NCBI RefSeq assembly: GCF_020966775.1
Contig: NZ_JAJKFV010000029.1
Location: 1,047,001 to 1,111,000, forward strand
Origin: Rhodopirellula halodulae
Lineage (GTDB): Bacteria > Planctomycetota > Planctomycetia > Pirellulales > Pirellulaceae
Direction: 5' to 3'
DNA length: 64,000 nucleotides
Below, piece by piece: positions 50,001 through 62,000 of the stretch. Numbering within the stretch: the first letter of the stretch is position 1; every line of letters begins with the position of its first letter. The notes below the pieces were generated by a model, which was not told the DNA's origin, did no database searches, and saw only the letters and a program-made list of their open reading frames with translations. The position numbers and the translations under genes are program-made.

Positions 50001-53000
50001 GCTGAACGTCGTGCCGTCAACGTCGCTACCGGTGCGGCCATTCGGCACGGTCAACGACAACGAAGCGGTGACGCCGGGAGCCCCGTCTCGCGAAAGTTGC
50101 GAGTTGGTGATGTCGAGGACATCGCTCGTCAAACCGCCGAGAAGGACGCTGCCTTCGCCGGTCGCTTGAGCCGCGTCCAAACCAAGTGCAACACCACCGA
50201 CCGCGTTGACAATCGACTGAGCAATTTCGTCAGGCGTGTCGGTTCGCGAAATCGGAACCTGACGCATGGTGTCGGTTTCGACGAACGAATTGCTGTCGTC
50301 AAAGACGAATTCGACGGTGGTTCCGTTGCTGGTGTACGTGAAGCTTTGGCCGGATTCCACACCCGCGTTGGTTCCAACCAACTCCATGCCAGAGAAGCCG
50401 GTTCCCAACGTGACTGTGTGACCGGAAAGCACGCCCAGTTGGATCGAATCGAATCCAATCGCGCGAGGTGCAAGGTCCAGTCCAGCTTGGACAGAATTGA
50501 TGGCTGCCAAGATGCGGTCGCGGATGTCCGCGATGTTTCCGGCACCTGCCAACTCGATGGCAACATTGCCCGCTGCGGTGGATCCTGTGAGGTTGATCTC
50601 AAAGCTTTGGCTTGATCCGTCCGGCGCGGTGATCGTGAAGACGTCGCGGTCTTGGAAGCCAGTGGTGACGTCCAGGATTCGCAACATCGAGGTTTGCGGA
50701 ACCGTGATGGACGTGCCGCTTTCAAACTCAAAAACAGTTTCCCGTCCAGCCGAGTCAACCACGGTGACCTGATCGCCATCCGCGATTTGGTCTCCACTAA
50801 CCGCATCAAAGGAGATACGGGGTTGGTTGTTCAGTGTGATCTCGTAAACCGCATCTTGACGCCAAAGACCAGCCAGTGGGGTCAAGCGAATGGTGCGGCT
50901 GTTGGCGCTGTAACCGAAGGTGAAGTCTTGGTCGGGCAACAGTCGTCGACCATTTTCGGTCAACAGGACCGAGTCCACGGTAATGGTTTCCGGATCAGGG
51001 CCGGTTCCCGATGGATCCACCAATTGAATCTCGAAGAACTCAACGGTTTGTGTTGGGTTTGTCAGACGAACGAACGAAGATCCCGGGTCTGTGTCACCAC
51101 TGTTGACGTTCTGCGAGGCAGCTTCCACTCCGTCCGCATCAAACGGATTGATCAGCAATGCAACAGGTCGTCCATCATCCGCGCGGTCGAGTGCACCGCG
51201 GTCAATGAAGACGTTGGCACCGACACCACCAGACGAATTGGATTGTCCATCAACACGAGGTTGACCATAAGCGTCAAACGAAGGTGCGATGATCGGCGAG
51301 GCTGCAATTCCAACTGGATTCTTCACCGTGTTGAAGAAGTTGTTACGGTCTGGGAGCGACGCGAATGAGCTGTCGATGATCGGGCTGTTTTCGACCGGGA
51401 TGAAGATCGAACGAGACGGGTCTTGGAAAAGAGCCGTTCCGTCTGGAATGACAATCGACGAACTGGCAATCGGCAACGTCGAGTCGGTGTTGTTTTCGTG
51501 GAATGCGTTACCGCCCACGACCGTGTTACCAGATGTCACCGTGTCGACTTGGATACCAACATCAAATCCAGAGATGACGTTGTTCAGCAATGTCGGGTTG
51601 GCGCGACCATTGACCGTGATGCCGTCGCCACTGCCTTGGTTCACGACTGTGTTATTGACGATTCGGCCGAACAGGTTGGGTGCGGGGCTCTCGCCATCAT
51701 CGAAGGTTCCGCCACCGAACAGGATGCCGCCAGTGCCGGAGTTCGAAACCACGTTGTTGATAATCACCGCCCCAGGGACCAATCCGGTCGGATTCTCATT
51801 GCGAAGCAAGCGAGCCGAACCTGGCAATGTGTCCTGCGTGACACCGTTGGACGTGTTGCCTTGCCCACGATCGCCAAGCGTCGCGGAGATGCCGTAGTTC
51901 GATGAGTCACTGATAATGTTGCTGCTGATGATGATCTGACCTTGATCATCCGTTCGGTTCACATCCGTGGTTCCGAATTGGTAGTCCACCATCAACACAT
52001 CGCGATCCGGGATGCGAGCCGAAGCCGCCGCGTTCGGACGGATCGTCAATTGGTATTCACCGAATTGCTTGTCGATCTCGCTGACTGGTCCGCCACCGAA
52101 GAGAGCATTGCTGCTAATAACCACATCGTAGAACCCATTGGTCGGTGCAGTGAATGTCAGGAATGCGCCACCGAGGGTCTCGCCCGGAGCAGTCGAAGGC
52201 AAGAAAGAGGAACTTCGAACCAGGTTCGCGTTGAGATCAAAGTCTTGACCGGAAGCCAGCACCGAAATCACCGGCAGTCCGAGCGTATCGCCCGCCTTGG
52301 TGAATCCGAGCGTGTCCACGTCGATGTCAACCGATTGATTCGCTGAGAGATAGATACGAACAGAGTCGTAATCCAACAGCGGGTTGGACGAAAGAATGGT
52401 CAGGTCATCGACCACGTTGCCGTCCGACACACCAACGTTGACGGCATCACCAATTTTTCCAACACCGACGAAGGTGTCTACGTCGCCGTTGACGAAGCCT
52501 GTCACAGAGGATTGTGCCGTTTGATCCCCAAAGTTGACGTATTCAACCGTGTCTTCATCGTGGTCAACGATTGCGATTCGTCGGCTGGTGGCATTGCTGC
52601 CGTGCGTCTCCTCAGCAACCAAGTCCATTTTGATGAAGCGTCCACCACTCGGGTTGACCGAGATGGCATCGCCGAACAGTTCCACGCGAGTGGAATTGGA
52701 GGCGCCTTGTTCCGCACCGTCCGCATTCGCAGCGGTGATATTCAACACGTTCTGGACTTGCGGCGAGTTGATCGCGTTGCGAATTGCTCGTGCAACGGCG
52801 GCCGGATCGGTGCTGCTCGGATCGAATGGAACTCGGACGTGTCCGGTTTCAACGCCGTTTGTATCTAGAATGCTGTCAAATTCAAACGTGAGTTGATAGG
52901 TGCCATCGTCGAGCACAAAGGTGTCACTTTCGGTGACAGTCGAATCCAGGCTGGTGCCGACATCAATCAAGGTGTTGCCAGCGGGAGCGATGAGAGTCAC

Positions 53001-56000
53001 CGCGCCATCGACCAAGCGATCGTTTGAATCGAATGACCGTCCCAACCCAAAGTCTTCGTTCAACTCCAGATTGATCGGGTCGTAGTCTTGAGGCACTCCG
53101 TATTCGTCTGCCGTGCGGATCTCCAGAGAGTACGGACCGACCAACGTTTCGTTTTGACGTTCGGGTTGTTCTGCTTGCGGATGTGAGTCCGGCAGGAATG
53201 AAGGATCAAAGACGTAATTGGTGTTGCCCACTGGAGCGTTGATGACCATTTCGCCACGTTCGGCCAGACCAATGATGATGTCATCGATGTAGACACCTTC
53301 CACTTGGTTGTCATCAGCACCAGCGGTGCGGATTTGGCTGGTTGCATAACCTGACGACGCAGACAAGCCAAACTCGTCACCAGGCATGGCGATTGCGCCA
53401 GGCCCGAGGATTCCACCGAGCCCCTCTGGTTGACTCAGACCATACGAGCCAATGTCGAGCGCGATAGCGTCATACAATCGCAAGGTGTCGCCACCGTAGA
53501 TTGGGTACTGATCAGCAGACGCAATTTGATTGAAGCCGGTCGCAGCCGACGCGATTCGGCCAAAGCCCTCCGCAAATGCTTTTCGCAATTGTAGGGCCAC
53601 TTCGTCACCAGTTTGATCGACAGAAACCAGGATCGGAGTGGGCCGCGTGTCGAACGGGCTGTTGATATCTGGATCAACGGACGACTCGTACGAGACAACC
53701 AAAGAGTTCGCATTGGAAAGTTCAACCGATTTTGCATTCAGCAAGTGAACCTCACGGTTGTTCACGATGATCGGTTGCAACTCTGGGTCGAGAGCACTGA
53801 CGACCCTCTGAGCGAGTTCTTCCGCCGTGTCATTGACGTCGTAGAAAATTTCGGTCGGTGAGGCGGGCGGCGTCGTGACAAATGTGTACGACTGCTCGTT
53901 CAGTGTGAACGGATCATCTTTGCGGAATACGGTGAAGGATTCGCCTGGAACAATCTCGCTGCCTTTCGGCAAGGTGATTGGAACCGAATAGGTCTGGATA
54001 TCCGTTTGAACGAAGCTGGTAACGGTGGTTGACGAGGTCAGAAACACAAAATTGATGTTGCCGGCCAAGCGGAAACCATCATCGTCTTGGTCCAGGTAAG
54101 CCTGGAAGTTGTTTGACTGTTCGTTCAACGCCCGAACGATATCCGTCGCAACTTCTGTCGCTGTCGAGGTGCTGTTGAAGTAAACCAAGATGTCACCTGG
54201 GTTCGGCACACTGAGCCCTTCTCGAACCAGAGTGACTGTGGTGCCAAAACCGAAGTTGGCGAAGAGGTTGATCTCTTCGCCATGGTGCAACAGATCACCA
54301 GTCGGCAAATCGATGTCCCAGATCAGGCTGGTATCGGTGACCGCATTGGTCGTGACGGAGGTCCCGCCGTTATTTGATGTGACACTGGTGCCTGCAATCG
54401 ACAGGACATTGCCGTTAACCACCGCACTGAAGCGAGCTGGCAAGTCCTCGAAGATTCGACGTGCGAGCGTGGAACCGGCCGTGCCCGCGTTGTCATCGGA
54501 GAATGGAATGAAGCCATCACCAACAACATCAGGAGCATCACTGTCGACGAATTGAACGGTGTATGAGAAACCGTCCGGGTCAACAAACGTTAGCTGTTCA
54601 TTGTTCGCGATCGACGCGCCAGCTGGGATGGTGACTTCGATTCGAGCTTCGTTGGCAACCTCTTGCGCGACCGTGATGTTGGTCGGGGCCGGAACGAAAT
54701 CCAACGTGGTGGCATCGTTCGCAAAGACCAGGTCTCCGGTCGACGTCACGTACGCTTGTGTATTGCGCGGCAGTTGTTCGAGGATCTTTTCCGCGATATC
54801 GGCCTTCGTGTCTGTTGGGGCAACAAACACTTCGCCTGGGAAGAATGTGGCGGGGGCCACTGAATTGTCCACATTCGTGTAGACCAACGTCGTCACCAAG
54901 TTATCGGGGCCGGTGACTTCGATTTGCTCGCCGACTTCGAAGGTGGTTGCAGTCGGCACAATCATCCGCGAGAGATTGGCTTCAATTTCGACTGGCGTGG
55001 CCTGTCCGGCGGCGATGTTCCCATCGACTAGAACGCTACTGGCGGCTCGGAAACTCACTCGCCCATTTCCGTCGAAGTAAGGGGCGAGCAGCGAATCGAC
55101 CGATGCGACCACCGTTCGCGCCACTTCATCCCGCGACATGCCGACATTGAAGACGACTTCGTTGAGCGGTTTGGGGGTTGCGGATGGAGCGGCCACGAAT
55201 GTGATCGCGACGGGGCCTTCCGGACCGTTGACAATCAGCTCATCACCAATCTCCAAATCGGCTCCGGATGGGAAAACCACATCACGACCGAGGATCGTTT
55301 CGTACTGGAAGTTGTAGCGACTGTTGAAGTCATCCAGGTTGAAGAAGATCTGTTGAAGTTCTGGGTCTTGGAAAGCGACCTGGAAGTCAACAAAGCTGTC
55401 AGCACCCTGAAAAGAAATGACCTCGCCATCTTCTAAATTCTTCCCCGCGGTTCCGCTGACGTTAATGGACCCAAAATGAGTCCGCATCGAACCTGCGGTG
55501 GAGAAGTCGAATCGAATCTGAACGTTCTCGTTTCCGGCAAGCGACGAGACATCGACTCGAGCCTGACGCCAATCATTTCCGTCGTCGAACAATTCTTGGA
55601 CGATAACGCCGGTTTCATTGAAGTAGTCGTATTCGTCAGCGTCAGCCAATTCGCGATAGTTGTTGTTGGTGGCCAACAATTTCCACTCACCGTCGTCTCC
55701 TGAGCCGAAGACACGGAAGGAATCGTTCTGGGCTCTTGAGGGTGTGTAGTCATCATCACCCTCAACATCGACGAAGTAGCTGAAGTACAGCGTCGGTTTG
55801 TCGGCTGCGTTGACCTCACTCAGATTGAATGGCTTCGAGACAATTGAACCTTGGCTGCCGCCAGGCGCGATTTGCCCGAGGTTGTCACCGTCGGCTCTTG
55901 CGATGGTGTTGTCATCGGCGTTTCCAGTGACCTCAAAACCGTAGTAAAGAGTTGAACCGCCAAACGTGCGAACACGCGTTTGTGACTCATCAGGATAGAG

Positions 56001-59000
56001 GCCTTGGCCGTCGTCGAGACGACGGTCTGGGCTAACGTGCCACGGATTGTTTTCCAAATTGCTGAAAGCAATCCCGGTGACGGTGCGTGAGAAATCGCCA
56101 ACAGCCGAGCCGATGTCGAACTGCATCTGAATGGCAGAACGACCGTTGTAGAACACGTTGGCTGGACGGATTGATTGTCCATCCAGTTCGAGAGCATATA
56201 GCCAACCATCGGAAGTGGCCGCAAAAATCGTCTGCTGCAGTCGTCCACCTTCAACGCTCTGTGGACCGAAGGAAAGACTTTCAAATTGTGGGTAGGATTC
56301 GCCCGTGAACGGGTCGAAGCTGGCGGTGGTGTGATTCGGATCTGCAACGACTCGGCCATAGTAGGTCGTTTGAATCACACGGTTGTAGCCGGCCAGTTCG
56401 ATGTTGTCCGTCGGCGCCGGAATTGTGTCGTTAGGACTGAACGTATGAATTCCGCCGAGGTCCGTCGCCGCCAAGAAGGTGTCGTTCGATAGAGCCCCAT
56501 TAGGGATGTAGGCCATGCCTGTGATGTCACCACCATCAGCACCGGTGTCGTAGATAAAACCGGTATCGATCACGCCGTGCTCAACATCAGGCGACGTGGT
56601 TCCGTAGAACGCTCGGTAAGGAATCGTTCCGTCGAAATTGCGGTGTGCATTTGTGTTGGTGCTCCCCAGCGATGTGATCTGACCATTGGACGCAACGGCT
56701 TGATACAGCAGGTTGCGCGTCAGTTCGTCAGGGATCTCGCCGAACCGTCCGTTGTTGTCGCGTTCGCCGACCAGGAAGAAGCGTTCGTTGTCACTGACTG
56801 CCGATGTATTGATGCTGTTCCCGGCAGGGCCAGGTTGGAAAGCCATCGCGTGGATGTCGAGCTGAGCGTTGTCGTCTCCTTCAAGGTCCGTGCCGGCTTG
56901 ATTGTTGCGTTGGAAGGTGATGCCATCATCACCGGCACTGCTGGCCGCACCGTTGAACGGACTGATGTTCAGGAAGTTGCCAACGTTTCCATTGTTTTCT
57001 TGTCCGCTCTGCGGACCGAGGCTGTAGGAGAACAACTCGCCGTCGCGACGGATTGCCAAGTCACCGGTGGGTTGACCGGATTGACCGATCAAACGCTCCA
57101 CTTTGCCTGTGAACGGGTTCACGCTCAGAAGAACGCTGTTGTTGTTGCCGGTGATGGCACCATCCAGCGAAACGAACAAGCGGATGTCATCAAATGAGTA
57201 CGGGACGATGGACGACTCATCAAAGACAGGTTCGACGACAGGGGCTTCGGCCGCATATTCGAAGATTCTCGATTCAAACTGGCGGTCAGCGATCACAGTC
57301 GCGCTGGTTCCAAACAGCGAGTCTTCCGCGATGCGGCGAACCGAGTTGATCGGCATCAAACGCGTCAGCGGACTTGACGTGTTCGGATTGAAGAATTGGT
57401 CCAGTGCTTGTGGCACGGCCACTTCACCCGAAACCGCGACGTAGTAGGTGCCTTCGGGTAATTCGACCGGTCCGATGTATGCGTCCAAAACGCCAGCGGA
57501 TCCACCATCCAGATTTTCCATGTCGACACCGTTCAGCGGTCGACCCTGGTCGTCGGCGATGTTTGAATCACGGCTGTGCAGCACCAACTGTCCTGCCGCG
57601 TTGTAGACGGCGATGGATGTGTTCACCCGGCCCAACGCATCGGCATAGTCAATGTCGAAGGTTGCGGTGACGAAGCGGTTCTCACTGTCGAACACATCGG
57701 GCGAAATCTGTTGGGCAACCAAGTCCACTCGGTAGACATCCACATCTTCGATTTGGACGTCCAAATTGGTGGAATCGATGTTGCCAATCTCGCCAGTGAT
57801 GACGAGAGCTCCTCGATCGGATGTCAGCAGATTGCCAACCGTTTGTGCACTGCCTGTGTTGAAACCGAGACGGTTGTTCTCGGTTTCGATCGTTCGTTCG
57901 TCGCCGCTGTTGCGATTGGCTGGGGTCGGATCGATGTAGCGGACCGCTTCCCCGACATCACCCACCAAAGGCGAGTGCAACGGAGCTCCGGAGACCGCAA
58001 TCGCGTCGGTGGCGTAGCGGATGTCGGCAAGCTGAACTGTGGAGCCAGCTGTTTCATCGGTTTCACGCAGACGCAATGAAAGCTCGTATTGGCCTTCGGT
58101 CTTTTGGTTCAGTGTGCGAACGCGAACGAAGTAGGTGTTGTCACGCTGGGTGTCACCCGGCAACACAACACGGAATCCCGCATCCAACGAGTTGGGTGAT
58201 TCGACGAATCCGTTGCCTGTGCGGAACAGCGGTCGGACGTCGTCCACCGAGACGCCATTGGGAAGGTTCGGGTTGACGTAGAGTTTGGATTGGTCCGTCG
58301 TGGAAACTTCCGCGTCAGACAGTTCGGAGAACGAATCGTTGCTGCTGGCAACCACGTCTTCGTTGACGTTGATCAATTCGACAACGGTATCCAGACCAAA
58401 GGAGGTCTCGTCGATGTCGATGAACAATTCCGTTCCACCCGTCGCGGTGAAACGAAAAACGTCTTGATCCTGAGGGGTCGCCAACGTGCCTCGAATGTTG
58501 AACCCGAGTCGTTCGTTTTCATCGCCGGCGTATTCATCGCGGGCCAAGTCACCAACGACTTGAGCGTCATCTGGGGTCGAGTTGACAGTGATGTCCGACG
58601 CGATGGCTCGTTCGTTTTCCAGAACGTAGGCAACGTTTCGGTCATTGATGTAAGGCAGTAACTGCAAACCTTGCCAATCACCGGCGGCCGGGTCGGTCGC
58701 ATTGGCTGCCGTTTGCAACAGAGCGCGCCCATCGGGTGTGTAGCCCGCGCCCACTGTGACGTCGTTGATGCTGGTCAGAACCACTGGGTTGCCGGGCGTT
58801 CCGAGAACTTGCAGCGTTCCACCAATTCGATCTTCGATGTCCAGCGGTCGTCCGCTGCCGATCAGCGTTCCGTTGGGACCGAACTTCACGACCAAACTCT
58901 GACCAACGTCACTCTTGAGTTGCAATCCACCGTAGAAGTGATTGGTCATGCTGACGACGGAACCTTCCACGACGTGAACGATGTCGGTGTCGTCCCAAAC

Positions 59001-62000
59001 ACTGTCTGTCGTGATGATCTCGCTGCGCACTCGCAGTCCGTTCAGCTCGTTGAGGTCCAGCAAGTTGCCGGCGATCAACGGACCTTGGTTGTCCAGGTCG
59101 GTGGCGATGATGTCGCTGGGGCCGGTGGAACGGCCCATGTCCAACACGTCATCAAAGTTCAACGCATCGGGGTTGATGCTGATTGCTGCGCCTTCGTTGT
59201 CAGCGATGACATTGTTCAAGATGATGGGTTGGCTGCCACGAACGAAGATCACCGATTCGTCATTGAATCCGCGACCTTCACGAGTGCTGGTGTTGGCAAA
59301 GCCATCCGCGTTCCTTGTGAACGTGGAGTTCGTAACCCGCACATCAGCTTGCAGAATTTCGAGTGCATTGAATTCGGTGAATCCACCTTCAATTGGGCTG
59401 GTACCGCCCCCGTAGCGGATCTCTGCGAAGTCGAGGCTAGCCGTCGTGTCTTGACGGAAGACCAAACCACCCCAATCGCCGGGGGCACCGACGCTGGGAC
59501 CGTTGTTGTTGCTGTCGAAGGTACCGCCGGCACCGTAGGTGTCGTCCGAACGCGAAGTGAAGATGACTTTGTTGCCATCGTTGCCTTCCGCGTAGAAGTC
59601 GGCACCAAAGGTGGCTTCGATGCGTGCCAACTCCGATTTGACAATGATGCCCGGATCGATTGACAAGCGAGCGTCGTATTGAGGCAGAAGCTTGGTGCCG
59701 CCATTGATATCGTTGCCCAACTTTTCGCCCAGCAAGCTGGTGGCCGCGAAGTCGACGATGCCTTGATCCACGAAGCTGGTTTCGTCCAGCATCAAGCGTG
59801 CGACCAAGATGTATTCGCCGGTATCGGGTGACGATCGATACAGGTTTCGCCCGACGAAGCCTTCCGCGGTCGGTGGCAGGTTGTTCAGGAAAATGCCGTC
59901 ATTGCGAGCGACTACCTGCATGGTGCTCGCCTCGCTGGCCTTGCTCTCGCCACCGTAAGCGTCGACGTAGGTCATGCGGTAGTCGTAGGCTCGGTTTTCC
60001 TGCAGTTCGCTGGTGCCAACTGGTCCAGCGAACGTCGAAATCGCAATGCCGCTGAGATCTGGAGTTTGTTCGCTGTTGAGAATCCCACCGCGAGTCGTGC
60101 CATCGTCCACATAGAACGTGGCGCGGCGATCCAATTGGGTCACTAGTTCATAGCGAACCACCCCAGCCGGAGCAGAGAGATCCAATCGATACAAATTGCG
60201 TCCCGCGAATTCAGCCGGTGCCGACGGCAGGTTGCTCAAACGGACAGCGCCGGTTGTCGAAGCCACCGAACGAGTTGCCAAACTGGCCAAAGACTCATCG
60301 CCCTCTTTGGTGACGTAGGTCATGACATAGTCGTAGGTTCCGTCCGCCAGCGATCCGCCGGCGGTCGACGTTTGAACCGTCACGCTCAGTACGTCCGGCC
60401 GTTCTTCCAACAGAACCGGTCCACCGGGATTGCCCTCGATGGTCAACACTTCGCTGATGGCGTGGACGATGTCGTGATCGTCAAAACGTCCACTGACCGA
60501 CATGGGCTGCAATTCGCCCGCGGCCGGTGTGTCGACTCGAACGAACAATCCGTTGATCGTGTTGTTGATCAACGTATTGCCGGCGATTTCTGGTCCGACA
60601 CGTCCGTAGTCGCTGGTGAACGAAGCGACCGATTGATATCGCGGCGAGTGGAAGTTGGTCTCGCGGAAGCTGTCCGGATCGGCGCTCATGGCCGCATCCG
60701 CACTGTTCATGATGGTGTTGTAGATCAACGTCGGACGACTCTCTCGCATTTGCAGCGGAGTCACCACGGGCGCGTTGGTGTCGATCTTGCCACCGCCGTA
60801 CTGCATGTTGGCATGCGAGACGTAGTCCAGGAAAATGCCTTCTGTTTCCCAGACGGGGCGACCTTCGGCGAAGTCAAAGTCGTTGCGGAACTCGATCCCA
60901 GCCCAGTGTCCCGTCGATGGAACGGTTGGAAGTGGGTTGTTGTCGATCCCGATGGTTGGGTCGTCAAAGCTGGTGAAGAAGACTTCCCCGGCATCCTTCG
61001 CAATTCCGTCGGAGTCGACCAGGATGGGTGTTCCCAAAACCTGCAAGGCAGCCAGCGATCGGTCCTCGTCAACCGACTCACTACCCACGCTGATCTTGGC
61101 GGTGCGAAGTTTCAAAATCGCCCCGGCGTCGATCATCACGGTGACGCCTTGAGGCACTTCAAAGACGTCGCCGTCATCAAGGGCTCGGTCACCGGTCCCG
61201 CCGCGTCCGATTTCGTAGGCGGGGTTATCGCCCACGGTAGAGATCATGTTGTCGGCACCGGCGCTGGGCAGCAAGCGAACAATGTCACCGGGTTCCGACA
61301 GCTCGAATGCGCGATCAACCGTGCGCACCGGTGCCGCGAAACTTCCGTCGTTGGTGTCGTCGCCGTCCGCGTCCTTCAAAACGTAAATGACTCGGGGCTC
61401 GTTGGCCGCAGAAACTTCGCGAGCTGTGCGGAACCAGAAGTTGAACTCACCGCCTTCGACATCATCCGCGTCGCCATCCAACCGCGATCCAGCGGTGTCG
61501 GTGATGGTGTTGTCGGAATCGGGTTTGAAGGTGACACGAAGTTGATAAGCACCTTCGGTTCGTCCACCGAGTGCGCTGCCTTCCACTTCGCCGTTGTAGG
61601 AATCATTTCCCGTGCTGCTGATGCCAAGCACATAGTCGCCCGCTGCAACGTCCACCGAAACCAGCGAGTCGTTGCTGAAGAAGTCGTCGTTCGAGGCGAC
61701 CAACTCGTAACTGGTTGGATTGGATCCCGATGCGGGGACAACGCGGTAAAGCTGAATCAGCGTGTCCAGCAAGCTGCTGTCGTCCAAGCGTTGAGCGAAG
61801 GTTTCTGCGGTGATGCGGCCTTCCTCGGTCACGTTGAACGAGTAGAAGTCAACATCGTCGCTTTCCGGACGATGCAATGCTTGGCCGAGCGTGATGTCGC
61901 TTTGGCTAAGGAACTCAGGTTCGGTGGGCAGGTTCGGGAACGCATTGCCAGAGAAATCGGTGAACCCGACCGAATTGGGTTCATCCGGGCTGGATCCACC

